Source: an uncultured Flavobacteriaceae bacterium (GTDB lineage: Bacteria > Bacteroidota > Bacteroidia > Flavobacteriales > Flavobacteriaceae). Taken from it: a stretch of 64,000 bases of DNA. Position 1 is the first letter of the stretch. Each line of letters opens with the position of its first letter. The DNA lies in assembly GCA_947494325.1 (NCBI GenBank), contig CANLUS010000001.1:186001-250000 (forward strand), written 5' to 3'. Below the pieces are notes generated by a model that saw nothing but the letters and a program-made list of their open reading frames with translations, was not told where the DNA came from and ran no database searches. This document shows positions 1 through 8,949 of this stretch, one piece after another. The position numbers and the translations under genes are program-made.

Positions 1-146
1 GAATCGCCCATAAGGCAGCTGATTTTTCGAAATGGATAGATCTATTAGAAGAACAAAAGTGGATTGAAAAAGTAGCTATAAACACCTACGGAAATGGCAA
101 CAAAAGAGTGCCTGTTTTTGAAATAGAAATCATCTTTACGCAATGA
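1..146 (+). CDS. C-terminal end of a PilN/GspL-like assembly protein (partial)
   Basis: Only the last 47 codons are present, read from base 3 to a TGA at 144-146. The tail has an amphipathic segment (SKWIDLLEEQKWIEKV) followed by a beta-strand-rich end (VPVFEIEIIF), the kind of fold seen at the end of PilN/GspL periplasmic domains. Its stop overlaps the ATG of the next gene (ATGA), so the two are translationally coupled. The PilN/GspL name is inferred mainly from the downstream PilO/GspM-like gene. The fragment alone is too short to prove it. Confidence 0.4.
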   Translation, partial: IAHKAADFSKWIDLLEEQKWIEKVAINTYGNGNKRVPVFEIEIIFTQ

Positions 147-664
147 AACTAAAACAACGAAATATACTACTTAGTGTTGGGTTTATTGTGATGTTATGGC
201 TGTCTTATCAGTTATCATTTTCGAAAACAATTCGATTAAAAAAGCAAGTTGTAGCCTTAAAGAAAGAAGCCGCTATTTTTGATAATATTTCACAAAATTT
301 ATTAGATCTTAAGCAACAAAATAGCTATTATGACTCTATACTTGTGTCTAAAAAAATATCTGTTGAGACTTCATTTCAAAACAATTTACTTACAACTATC
401 AACACTGTTACCGACTCAACAAATATTGACGTGGTATCTTTTCTACAACCTCATGTATTCGACATTGACGATACACGAACAAACACCTATTTTTTTAGTT
501 TAAAAGGAAATTTTCTTGAAATTACGCAATTGCTATATACCTTAGAGCACAAGTATAAACTTGGTAAAATTGTTTCTGTAAACTATAGCAAAAAGAAAAA
601 CTACCGTCGCAATTTAGACTATTTAGAATGTGCAGTGTTGTTGCAGCATGTAGCTCAAGAATAG
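143..664 (+). CDS. PilO/GspM-like inner-membrane assembly protein
   Basis: A protein of 173 residues with one N-terminal membrane segment at about residues 8-26, a lysine/glutamine-rich coiled coil at about 30-70, and a small alpha/beta domain ending in strands. This is the build of PilO/GspM proteins, which with PilN/GspL form the inner-membrane alignment platform of type IV pili or type II secretion. The motif FFSLKGNFLEITQLLYTLE matches the ferredoxin-like 'F-x-G-x-F' stretch of PilO. The start overlaps the upstream stop by ATGA. It is the last gene of an operon entering from the left. The family is inferred from architecture rather than strong sequence signatures. Confidence 0.55.
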   Translation: MKLKQRNILLSVGFIVMLWLSYQLSFSKTIRLKKQVVALKKEAAIFDNISQNLLDLKQQNSYYDSILVSKKISVETSFQNNLLTTINTVTDSTNIDVVSFLQPHVFDIDDTRTNTYFFSLKGNFLEITQLLYTLEHKYKLGKIVSVNYSKKKNYRRNLDYLECAVLLQHVAQE

Positions 665-680
665 TGTGCTAAATGAACGT

Positions 681-897
681 GTCATTTCGAAATGAAGCTC
701 GAGATTCTATCGAGGCGATTAAGAAATCTATTGGTTCTGCGGACTTAAGTCTCATTTCTAGATTTAGCCGTGCTGAACCTTAATGTTAACACTAAAGATT
801 CCTCGTCACTCGTAAACTCACTCACTCGGAATGACACTTATAATTAATCCTTGTAACATGTCATTTCGAACCGAACGAAGTAAGTATGAAAAATCTA
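681..897. repeat. Intergenic GTCATTTCGA-type repeat
   Basis: The gene-free stretch 665-942 holds a repeat with outer inverted ends: gtcatttcga at 681-690 and its near-reverse complement tcggaatgac at 826-835. A second copy of the end sequence lies at 860-870 (gtcatttcgaa), followed by a degenerate 'gaacgaagtaag...aaatct' segment. The pieces between are related to 'gagattctatcg' and 'agattcctcgtcactcg'. This is the typical look of small palindromic intergenic repeats (REP/MITE-like) scattered in Flavobacteriaceae genomes. No coding potential is seen. Confidence 0.55.
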
Positions 898-942
898 ATA
901 CTATACAGAGTTAAATCTTATTTCTAGTATTGAGCAAAACTA

Positions 943-969
943 AAACAGCAACCGATGGGGTTGCTGTTT
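943..969 (-). terminator. Terminator of the RHS locus
   Basis: A 10-bp stem, aaacagcaac (943-952) with gttgctgttt (960-969), followed on the minus strand by a T-rich run. It lies about 65 bases after the stop of the putative immunity gene, so it would end the 12162-to-1033 transcript. Confidence 0.6.
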
Positions 970-1032
970 GAATTCTTTTACCACTAGTCTCAGAATAGCG
1001 GGAGCGGGGCTATTGAGAGTTATTGTCGCGGG

Positions 1033-1617
1033 TTACAAATCCGCGCCATCGGGGAAAACATTATTGTAACAATAATTTAGTGATTCAATAATATACTTTC
1101 CTGGAAAACCTTTAGTTCTTAACCAATTTACATAATAAGGGTCCGAATGAAGTATTTTATCTGACAAAACAAAAGCTCTTTTTTTCTCATTCTTGGTAAA
1201 CGTGTATGACCATTCATAGAGTAAATTTTTTGGCTCTATTTCAAAAGCTCTCTTTTGCATTTCGAAAGCTAAATTTTCTTCTAAAGAGTTAGATTCATTA
1301 TTTAAACCGAAATACCATTCGGCAATATGAAGTATATTGCCCATAAAAAATAAATACTCTGGATTATTTGAAAAAATCGCATATGACTGATTAAAATATT
1401 TTTTTAACAAGTTAGACAAATATTCATGATCCCCTTTCGGATATTCCTCTTCAACCAAAATATTATGAAAAAAATATAAAGATCTAATGTTTATTTCAAC
1501 GTCGTCAGGATATTGATCTAAAAACTTATTAACTAATCGAATCCCGGGATTCCAATCTTTTTTTTTATGGAAGCCAAACTCTTTTTCATAATTAAATATT
1601 TGTTCTTTCCAATTCAT
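1033..1617 (-). CDS. Probable immunity protein for the adjacent RHS toxin
   Basis: A soluble protein of 194 residues without signal peptide or membrane segment. The sequence looks all-helical with TPR-like spacing (for example 'NPEYLFFMGNILHIAEWYFG' and 'EIEPKNLLYEWSYTF'). I do not recognise a named family. Position is the main evidence: it starts 11 bases after the stop of the 1663-residue RHS protein on the same strand, the classic place for the cytoplasmic immunity gene of a polymorphic toxin, and a terminator follows. Function is inferred from context. It could instead be an unrelated small TPR-like protein. Confidence 0.55.
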   Translation of the reverse strand: MNWKEQIFNYEKEFGFHKKKDWNPGIRLVNKFLDQYPDDVEINIRSLYFFHNILVEEEYPKGDHEYLSNLLKKYFNQSYAIFSNNPEYLFFMGNILHIAEWYFGLNNESNSLEENLAFEMQKRAFEIEPKNLLYEWSYTFTKNEKKRAFVLSDKILHSDPYYVNWLRTKGFPGKYIIESLNYCYNNVFPDGADL

Positions 1618-1628
1618 GATTTTCTATT

Positions 1629-4600
1629 TTACGGAATAAACATTGTACCAATTCTTGGTACTCCTTTTACAACACTACCTCTAACAACAATATTCTCTCC
1701 AGCTACTCGAATAGTCTTTTCGAAAACACCGGCCGAAGGAAGCTTTCCATTAAGAGCATTTAAAACTGCTCTAATTGTTTTTTCTTGTCCTCCAAGCTTA
1801 CTAATAACTGACGAAAGATTATGCTTTTGAGCAAAAATATGCCTTAGGTTATTACGATTATTCATAATAATCCTCACAGCTTTCTCAATTGTTGACCCTG
1901 TAAATTGCGATAACGATATTACTGTAGCCTCGGATGACACTCTTGCTACGGCCTGATATGCCGCAATTTCACCTATTATTATAAAGCTCCAAGGGTTAAC
2001 GACCGAAAGAACATTTAACAGCATAATACCGCCTTTTCTCTGAGCAGCATGAATTTTTTTTATAAAATCAGCCGTTTCTACTTCAATAATTCTTTTTCTT
2101 TTATCTTGAAGATATTCTTGATAATCTCCATCAAAAACCTTCTCCTCTTCCTCCTCCTCAACTTCAGTATTTATATCTACTTCATCAAATATATTAATAT
2201 GATTGTCTTCACTATCTCTATAATCGTCGTACTCTTCTCCTTCCCCACATGTCACTTGATTACCTTGGGCATCATAACAGTAACCACCATCAGGGTCAAT
2301 CGACACGACTGGATTATTACCCATTGCTACATATGGAGAATCAAACTGTTCATAAGGATCAGTATTGAACCACCTTCCTAAAGAAGGATCGTACTGTCTT
2401 AATCCAAACTCATAGTTGTTAAGACCAAGTGATTCTTCCATCTCTTGAGATTGATATTTAAACTTATTCGCCACACTATTCCCACCAGGACCAACATTAG
2501 TATTATACCCTCTATGTTTTAAACCAAAAGGATAGTAGTTGTTTTCTTCTATGATTTCAGATTGAGCGATTTTACCATCTCCATCAGCATCAATATAGCT
2601 TAAGCGTATATTCCCTAAATGATCCTTATATTGGTAGATATATTTAAAAGAACTTTGATCAGGAGTTACATAGCCCTCAGGGTGATTGAAAAACTGTAAT
2701 ATAGGGTTGCCGCTCTGCACCTTTTCATATACATAATTACCTGCGTAATCTGTAGTGGTGCCGTTAACCGTCTTTCGTAATTTAACGCCTGTCGCATCGT
2801 AAATATATGAAATATTTTGGCCGTTGACAGTTATAGTAGTAGGTAAATTTAAATGATTGTAGCTAATATTGGTAATACCTTTATTTTCATCTACCTGCAT
2901 ATTACCATTGGCGTCATAATTATATTCTATGGTTTGTGTTGCTCCATCTTTAAAACCATATGTCGCATTGCCCCCTATAAGTTCTTGAACGCTTTGCAGC
3001 TTATTACTATTGGGATAATAATTATAGCCCAAATTATCCATCAAACCAAAATCAGTACTCGTATTGATATCCGGGTTTTCTACAATGTGTCCTTGTCTAA
3101 AAATGCCCTGTATATTCCCGTTCTTATCATAACCATTAATCCCTACTGAAAACTTAGCATTGACACTGTTGTCTACCCCAGATGTGATTCTATTGAGTGC
3201 ATCATAAGTAAAGTCATATGATTTTAAACTAGCGTCGGTATTGGCTGTTTTCCAAAGAATTTTGCTAATATTACCGTTGTACAATGATACTGGGCCAGAC
3301 CCCCATTCTAAGTCATAATTAATATGCATTCCAAATAAATCATTGGTATCTGTAAACCCAATCGAATTAAAGTAGCCATCGGTGTTATTTATACTGCGTA
3401 GCCACCCACGTATATTATAGATATAATCAACATTTTGTAACGGATTGCTTTCGTTATTTCCTACCTTTTTTCGTACGAGTTGTCCTAATTCATTATAGGT
3501 GTTTTCGGCAATTAGCTCTACCTGACTGCCACTGATAGCGCCGGGTTGTGCCGTAATTTTAACTTCTACAACCTCACCAACAACTGGTTTGGCGACGAAC
3601 CCTGGTTGTAAGATAATAAAATTAGAAGCTTCAATAATCTTTGATTCTGTTGCTTCTATTGCTTCGCTTGTTACCAAGGTACTCTCTACACCGTCGGCAC
3701 CGTTACCACCACAGTTTTCATCTAAATCAGCACCCCCTATACATTGTATTTGTTTTAATACTCTACCAGCCTGATCATATGTAAACGTATCTTGTGTTAC
3801 AATTTCCGGCTCGGCATTGTTATTATTAATATGGTTTGTTCTTGTTTTTAAGACTCTACCTGTAAAATCTAATTTACTTTGTACTTCATCTACCGTATTT
3901 AAAAATTCATTTGTACTATGCGTATAAATGGGGCGAGCCTTTTCGTCATAATACGTTGTTGTATTAATCCAATCATTAGTATCCAATACCTTAACGCAAG
4001 ACCCGGTTGCTAAACTTTTAACAGCTGTAGTTGTTGAAACATTAAATATAATTTTAGGGTTTATTGACGGGTTAAAAGGAGCTTCGGTAAAATTATAATC
4101 ATCATAATAATTTACCGTAAACACCTCTAAATTAAGATTCGGAAATGTTCTTGAAGTATAATTAATAGTTGCTCCACCTACAGATATAGGCCCTTGTCTT
4201 TCCTCGAATTGATAGATCGGAGCATTATCAAGCTGATTTTGTAAAGATAGTCGGGTAACAGTTATTCCCGTTGTAAAAACACCAGTATAGGCTACCCTTC
4301 CAAAAGCGTCATATTTTGTAAATAACCATTTACCTTCAGATGCCAAATTTGCATCATTAGTGAGTATTGGTCTATCTAATTTGTCATAGACAATAGATTC
4401 CAACCCTTTACCGGGTATTTTCTTTTCAATCAGTCTATTCCTATCGTCATACTTGTATTGATAACATAATTCATCTAATATGGTTTGAGAAATACTAGTT
4501 TCATCTGCCGCCTTGGGCGGAATCACATACGTTAAATTGTTATAATCGTCATATACATAATAGGTGTCATGTGGTTGATTTAGATTATAAGCTCTTTTAA

Positions 4601-6620
4601 TCACTACCATCCCTTGCTTATCTTTAAACTCTTCGGTAGTATGGTCTTTATCATGCGTTTGCCCAGGTTGCCAGTTCTCATCTTTGGTCACTGTTTTAAA
4701 TAGTTCACCCAGGTCGTAAACACCTGTTTCTGTCAACGAAGGTGCTTCCGTATTTAAGGAATCTACAAAAGTTACGTCGAAGAATCGAACCGAATCTAAT
4801 AGTTCATTTGTTTTATACTCAAATTTAATGGTGTGATCAGTATCGTTCTCCTTATCTACAATCCAAGAAGATCCAGGAGCTCCCTGCTCGAGCATTCTAT
4901 TCAATGGTGAGTTTTCATAACTTTTCTCTGAGTAGGCATTTGATTCTTCATAGCTGATATTACCATTATTAAAATCGAGATAGTATTTACTCCAATAGTA
5001 AGCTCTTATTTTATCGGGTAAGTCTTCACGGTATTTTTCGGCCCCGTTGATGGCTTCATTATAAGGTAGATAATCCTTTAGTTGCCTACCATATTGGTCA
5101 TAGGTTATTGGTGTAATTATGTCTTCACCCTTACCTCCAGCACGTATGGCTACCTGCTGCAAAGGTCTCCCTAAACCGTCGAAATAATTTACAGATTCTA
5201 TGACATCTTTGTTCTTTATGACTGTGGTTGTATCTATGGTGGTCATTTCTTTTTGAGGAGCCACTGAATAGACATAATTATAACTACCTAATAACGGTGC
5301 AGTATATGCAAAATCACCAACAGACTTTGAGGTTGTACTATTTTCGAACCAAACAAAATCTATATCTTCATTAGTCAACAAGACATCAAAATCACCATCA
5401 TTATCAAGATCGTCAACAGTTGTATAAGAATTGGATGAAATTGGAACACTTGTATCTAGTGTTTTAATAGTAAAATTACCATTACCATCATTTTTATACC
5501 ATTTACCTCTAAAAACAATATCAATATAACCGTCAATATTTAGATCTGATATTTTTAAACCAAACGTTCTTCCAGCATTGCTATCTACAATCTGCTCGCT
5601 GAAATTTTGACTCCCATCGTTCTCATACCATCTTAACGGCAAGGAAGGGTTCGTAATAGTGCCTCCCCAAACAATATCAATATGGCCATCATTATTTATA
5701 TCGGTTAAATGGGTAAAGATTGTACCGGCCGTATTTGAAAAATTTGATAATGTATGTTTCGTAAGATTAAATCCTCCTGTATTTTCATACCAGTATACAT
5801 AGCTAGGATAGTTCCCTTGACCGTTAGCCGTTACGTTACCAGTAAAAAAAATATCTTTATCTCCATCATCATCAAAATCATTGATATGAAAAGAATTAGG
5901 TTCATATAATCCATTTACAGAGGTGTCGATTATATATTCGGTGAAATTCTGAGACCCGTCATTCTCGTACAATTTAAGTATTGAGGTGCCAGAACTATAA
6001 TCACTATTTAATTTTATAATATCTAAATCTCCGTCATTATCAAAATCGTTAAAATCTTCCATATTTAATCCGTTAGGAGCGTCAATGGCAAGTGATTTTT
6101 CAACAAAATTTTGATTACCATCATTTTCATACCAAAACCATTGCGCAGGAGATGTAGAAAAATCTCTTGAGAAGAAATCAATATCGCCATCTTGATCGAT
6201 ATCATAAGGAGCGCTACTATATGTATAAGGAACGTTAACTAATACGACCGGAACAAAAGTATTATTTCCTACATTCTTCATCCATGTAGTCGTACCTAAA
6301 TGCGAACTAATATAATCGAGATCTCCATCATTTTCCATATCAACAAGGTATCTATTCTCAGTATATCCTGTTGGTACTACTGGGAAATTATCAACCGTTC
6401 TTTCAGTGAAATTTTGATTTCCGTCATTTTCGAACCAAAAATCATAATATTGCCATGCAAAATCTAGATCTCCATCACCATCCATGTCGATAGGAAATTT
6501 AGCTGATTGTGCCATCGCACCTCCTGGTATTTCCGAAACATGCTCAGTAAAATTTATTTGCCCAAATGACAATAATCCTGTAAAAATAAAGGTGGCTAAA
6601 AATAGTACTTTCTTATGCAT
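1629..6620 (-). CDS. Secreted FG-GAP/RHS-repeat polymorphic toxin-like protein
   Basis: 1663 residues. Signal peptide at 1-21 (ends LLSFGQ). Residues about 25-430 are FG-GAP/VCBS repeats with at least eight DxDxDGxxD calcium-type loops (such as DMDGDGDLDF and DFDDDGDKDI). A DUF6443-like segment begins near 445 (FDGLGRPLQQVAIRAGGKG), then YD/RHS repeats run to the RHS core end at about 1410-1445 (LGRWFNTDPYEQFDSPY, then SIDPDGG). Around residues 950-1030 an insert (IILQPGFVAKPVVGE) resembles the '3-coathanger stack' found in Bacteroidota exported proteins. The last ~217 residues (DNA 1629-2285) are unlike the rest: an acidic linker, a hydrophobic helix, then a basic tip with HIFAQKHNL and RGSVVKGVPRIGTMF, suggestive of a BECR-fold RNase toxin. 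No type IX C-terminal signal is visible. A likely immunity gene follows. Confidence 0.85.
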   Translation of the reverse strand: MHKKVLFLATFIFTGLLSFGQINFTEHVSEIPGGAMAQSAKFPIDMDGDGDLDFAWQYYDFWFENDGNQNFTERTVDNFPVVPTGYTENRYLVDMENDGDLDYISSHLGTTTWMKNVGNNTFVPVVLVNVPYTYSSAPYDIDQDGDIDFFSRDFSTSPAQWFWYENDGNQNFVEKSLAIDAPNGLNMEDFNDFDNDGDLDIIKLNSDYSSGTSILKLYENDGSQNFTEYIIDTSVNGLYEPNSFHINDFDDDGDKDIFFTGNVTANGQGNYPSYVYWYENTGGFNLTKHTLSNFSNTAGTIFTHLTDINNDGHIDIVWGGTITNPSLPLRWYENDGSQNFSEQIVDSNAGRTFGLKISDLNIDGYIDIVFRGKWYKNDGNGNFTIKTLDTSVPISSNSYTTVDDLDNDGDFDVLLTNEDIDFVWFENSTTSKSVGDFAYTAPLLGSYNYVYSVAPQKEMTTIDTTTVIKNKDVIESVNYFDGLGRPLQQVAIRAGGKGEDIITPITYDQYGRQLKDYLPYNEAINGAEKYREDLPDKIRAYYWSKYYLDFNNGNISYEESNAYSEKSYENSPLNRMLEQGAPGSSWIVDKENDTDHTIKFEYKTNELLDSVRFFDVTFVDSLNTEAPSLTETGVYDLGELFKTVTKDENWQPGQTHDKDHTTEEFKDKQGMVVIKRAYNLNQPHDTYYVYDDYNNLTYVIPPKAADETSISQTILDELCYQYKYDDRNRLIEKKIPGKGLESIVYDKLDRPILTNDANLASEGKWLFTKYDAFGRVAYTGVFTTGITVTRLSLQNQLDNAPIYQFEERQGPISVGGATINYTSRTFPNLNLEVFTVNYYDDYNFTEAPFNPSINPKIIFNVSTTTAVKSLATGSCVKVLDTNDWINTTTYYDEKARPIYTHSTNEFLNTVDEVQSKLDFTGRVLKTRTNHINNNNAEPEIVTQDTFTYDQAGRVLKQIQCIGGADLDENCGGNGADGVESTLVTSEAIEATESKIIEASNFIILQPGFVAKPVVGEVVEVKITAQPGAISGSQVELIAENTYNELGQLVRKKVGNNESNPLQNVDYIYNIRGWLRSINNTDGYFNSIGFTDTNDLFGMHINYDLEWGSGPVSLYNGNISKILWKTANTDASLKSYDFTYDALNRITSGVDNSVNAKFSVGINGYDKNGNIQGIFRQGHIVENPDINTSTDFGLMDNLGYNYYPNSNKLQSVQELIGGNATYGFKDGATQTIEYNYDANGNMQVDENKGITNISYNHLNLPTTITVNGQNISYIYDATGVKLRKTVNGTTTDYAGNYVYEKVQSGNPILQFFNHPEGYVTPDQSSFKYIYQYKDHLGNIRLSYIDADGDGKIAQSEIIEENNYYPFGLKHRGYNTNVGPGGNSVANKFKYQSQEMEESLGLNNYEFGLRQYDPSLGRWFNTDPYEQFDSPYVAMGNNPVVSIDPDGGYCYDAQGNQVTCGEGEEYDDYRDSEDNHINIFDEVDINTEVEEEEEEKVFDGDYQEYLQDKRKRIIEVETADFIKKIHAAQRKGGIMLLNVLSVVNPWSFIIIGEIAAYQAVARVSSEATVISLSQFTGSTIEKAVRIIMNNRNNLRHIFAQKHNLSSVISKLGGQEKTIRAVLNALNGKLPSAGVFEKTIRVAGENIVVRGSVVKGVPRIGTMFIP

Positions 6621-6689
6621 GGTAAACGATTTGTAATTATTGTTTAAATTTTCTTTATGGGTCGAAATGCGACAATTAGGCTCTTTTCG

Positions 6690-8924
6690 TTATTCTTTTT
6701 TCATTAAAATGGTCTCAATTTTTGCCAACCTTTCTTTCAACCTTTTATTCTCTTCTTCCTGCTTTTTCAATTTCTCTTCTTGTTGAATTGTGTATAAAGT
6801 CAGCTCTTCAATTTTTCTTAGGAGTTTTGCATCCATTTGCCCAAGGCTAATACCATTCTTTGCAACTTCTTTGGCACTTGGGATATGTTGTAAATGCCCT
6901 TTCTCCTTGATATGTTGAGCCACCTCTACCAAGGTGGGTAGGTTATAGTCTTCCTTAAATACGAAGTCTGCCCAAGGAAATACCTGTACTTTTAACTCTT
7001 CGGCAATCATTTTTCCTTTGACAGCAAAGGCATATCCTGTAGGAATCACATTGGTATTTACACCTAGCTGATCTGTGGAGAAGTCTCCATATAATAAAGG
7101 AGTGGCTGTATTTGAATTGTCGATGTATAATTTATTACTCCCCGTTTCATTATAACCAGATTCATTTCCTAAAAAGATATTTCCACTACCAGAAACATTG
7201 GTATAACCAGCTAAATTTCCCATCGCTACATTTTGAAAACCAGTCTCATTTTCTTTACCTGCATAGTTTCCTATATAGGTATTGCGATAACCAGAAGTAT
7301 TACTAACTCCCGTTTGCGTTCCCATAAAAATGTTACGAGTACCGATGGTATTATATCGACCCGCCTCAGAGCCTACAAAAATATTCTTCTCTCCTGTTGA
7401 ATTACGCTGCCCAGCCAAATTACCTAAAAAAGCATTTTCTCGTCCTGTTGTATTCTGATCTCCTGAATCGGCACCTACGAATGTATTTGAATAACCTGTC
7501 GTATTTGCTGTACCTGCTGTACTACCGACAAAAACATTACTTGCCCCAGTAGTATTATTTTTACCAGATTCATACCCCACATAGGTATTTGAATCTCCAG
7601 CAGTATTTAAATATCCTGAGTTTGCTCCTAAAAAAACATTGAAGGCCCCAGTCGTATTAGAGGCACCCGCAAAAGAACCTGAAAAGACATTGTCATTTCC
7701 TGTTGTATTTGAGTATCCAGATTTATATCCGTAAAAGGCATTACCCGCTCCTGTAGTATTCACTTCCCCCGATCTTGCTCCTGTAAAGGCATTATAACTT
7801 CCAGTCGTATTATACCTCCCGGTGAACAAACCGTTAAAAAGATTCATTGCACCTGTGGTATTTGACACACCAGAATAGTGACCAACAAAAGTGTTTTGAT
7901 TACCTGTAGTATTAGAAATACCTGCAGCCGAACCAACAAAAACATTGCCTTCTCCCGTAGTATTTGCTTCACCAGTTTCTACACCTAGAAAAGTATTAAA
8001 TCTTCCAGTCGTATTGTTTTCACCAGACCCTTTACCAATAAATGTATTGGATGCGCCTGTGGTATTGTCTCTTCCACTAAAAGCACCTAAAAAAGTATTA
8101 TCAAGACCCGTGGTATTACTTTCACCCGAATGAGACCCAATAAAAGTAGATCGATCGACTAAATTTTCATGTCCTGCGTTATAACCCACAAAGGTTGTAT
8201 ATTTCGCTGTTTGTGTTTTTTGACCAGAATACATCCCTATTGACACATTCCTTTCACCCAAGGTGTTGGAATATCCAGCAAAATGACCAAGAAACACATT
8301 TCTATCTCCATCTGTATTTTTCTTACCCGCACCTGAACCTACAAATACATTATATTTTCCGGTTGAATTCTGTTCTCCTGAACTTGACCCTAAAAAAGTA
8401 TTGTACTCGCCAGTTGTATTAGCCTTTCCTGAAAAAGCACCTAAAAAAGAGTTATTAAGACCTGTGGTATTATTTCTCCCTGATTCAGTACCAATAAAAG
8501 TATTGTCTTCTCCTGTGGTATTTTCATATCCGCTATACATTCCCATAAAAACGTTATAGCCACCTGTTTGATTTTTATGTCCGGAAAAAGTTCCTGTAAA
8601 GGTGTTATTATTACCTGAGGTATTAGCATTACCAGAAGAATACCCAGTAAAGGTATTATACGATCCGGAAGTATTACTTGAACCGGTAAAAGCTCCTGAA
8701 AAAACATTGAATTGCCCAGTGGTATTACTTGAACCCGCCTGACTTCCAATAAAAGTATTCCAAGAAGCAGTCGCGGTATTAAGCTTGCCCGTACTATGAC
8801 CGAAAAAAGTATTCCAATCTCCTAGAGTTCCAGAATCTGTACCGTAATTCGTAGTTGTTTGTGAAAATGTTAATGTAACACTCCCAAGGAATATTACTAA
8901 AATTAATTGTTGTATTGTTTTCAT
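6690..8924 (-). CDS. Repetitive fibre/adhesin-like exported protein with C-terminal coiled coil
   Basis: 744 residues. Signal peptide at 1-21 (ends LTFSQ). Residues about 49-592 are some 32 tandem copies of a 17-residue unit with consensus N-T-T-G-x-x-N-x-F-x-G-x-x-[SA]-G-x-x, related to the beta-roll head repeats of trimeric autotransporter adhesins. The C-terminal part has a short beta region (KLYIDNSNTATPLLYG) and a 60-residue coiled coil (KLLRKIEELTLYTIQQEEKL onward), as in trimeric fibre proteins. There is no membrane anchor and no type IX sorting domain. It lies between two YD/RHS genes on the same strand (gaps of 69 and 25 bases), so it is probably made with them. Structural or adhesive role is inferred. 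Confidence 0.75.
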   Translation of the reverse strand: MKTIQQLILVIFLGSVTLTFSQTTTNYGTDSGTLGDWNTFFGHSTGKLNTATASWNTFIGSQAGSSNTTGQFNVFSGAFTGSSNTSGSYNTFTGYSSGNANTSGNNNTFTGTFSGHKNQTGGYNVFMGMYSGYENTTGEDNTFIGTESGRNNTTGLNNSFLGAFSGKANTTGEYNTFLGSSSGEQNSTGKYNVFVGSGAGKKNTDGDRNVFLGHFAGYSNTLGERNVSIGMYSGQKTQTAKYTTFVGYNAGHENLVDRSTFIGSHSGESNTTGLDNTFLGAFSGRDNTTGASNTFIGKGSGENNTTGRFNTFLGVETGEANTTGEGNVFVGSAAGISNTTGNQNTFVGHYSGVSNTTGAMNLFNGLFTGRYNTTGSYNAFTGARSGEVNTTGAGNAFYGYKSGYSNTTGNDNVFSGSFAGASNTTGAFNVFLGANSGYLNTAGDSNTYVGYESGKNNTTGASNVFVGSTAGTANTTGYSNTFVGADSGDQNTTGRENAFLGNLAGQRNSTGEKNIFVGSEAGRYNTIGTRNIFMGTQTGVSNTSGYRNTYIGNYAGKENETGFQNVAMGNLAGYTNVSGSGNIFLGNESGYNETGSNKLYIDNSNTATPLLYGDFSTDQLGVNTNVIPTGYAFAVKGKMIAEELKVQVFPWADFVFKEDYNLPTLVEVAQHIKEKGHLQHIPSAKEVAKNGISLGQMDAKLLRKIEELTLYTIQQEEKLKKQEEENKRLKERLAKIETILMKKE
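7149..8780. repeat. Tandem 51-bp repeat array inside the fibre gene
   Basis: About 32 in-frame 51-bp units encode the 17-residue repeats. Only one unit is short (16 residues, NLVDRSTFIGSHSGES, near 8151-8198) and the first is long (18). The glycine and NTTG positions are strongly conserved while the x positions vary widely. The array is therefore old and maintained by selection rather than freshly expanded. Confidence 0.9.
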
Positions 8925-8949
8925 ATTTGTGGGTTTAATAGATGTATTT

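Noticed and set aside
7149-8780. CRISPR or recent satellite array in the fibre gene
   Set aside because: The repeats are contiguous 51-bp coding units with no spacers, and variation respects the protein pattern.
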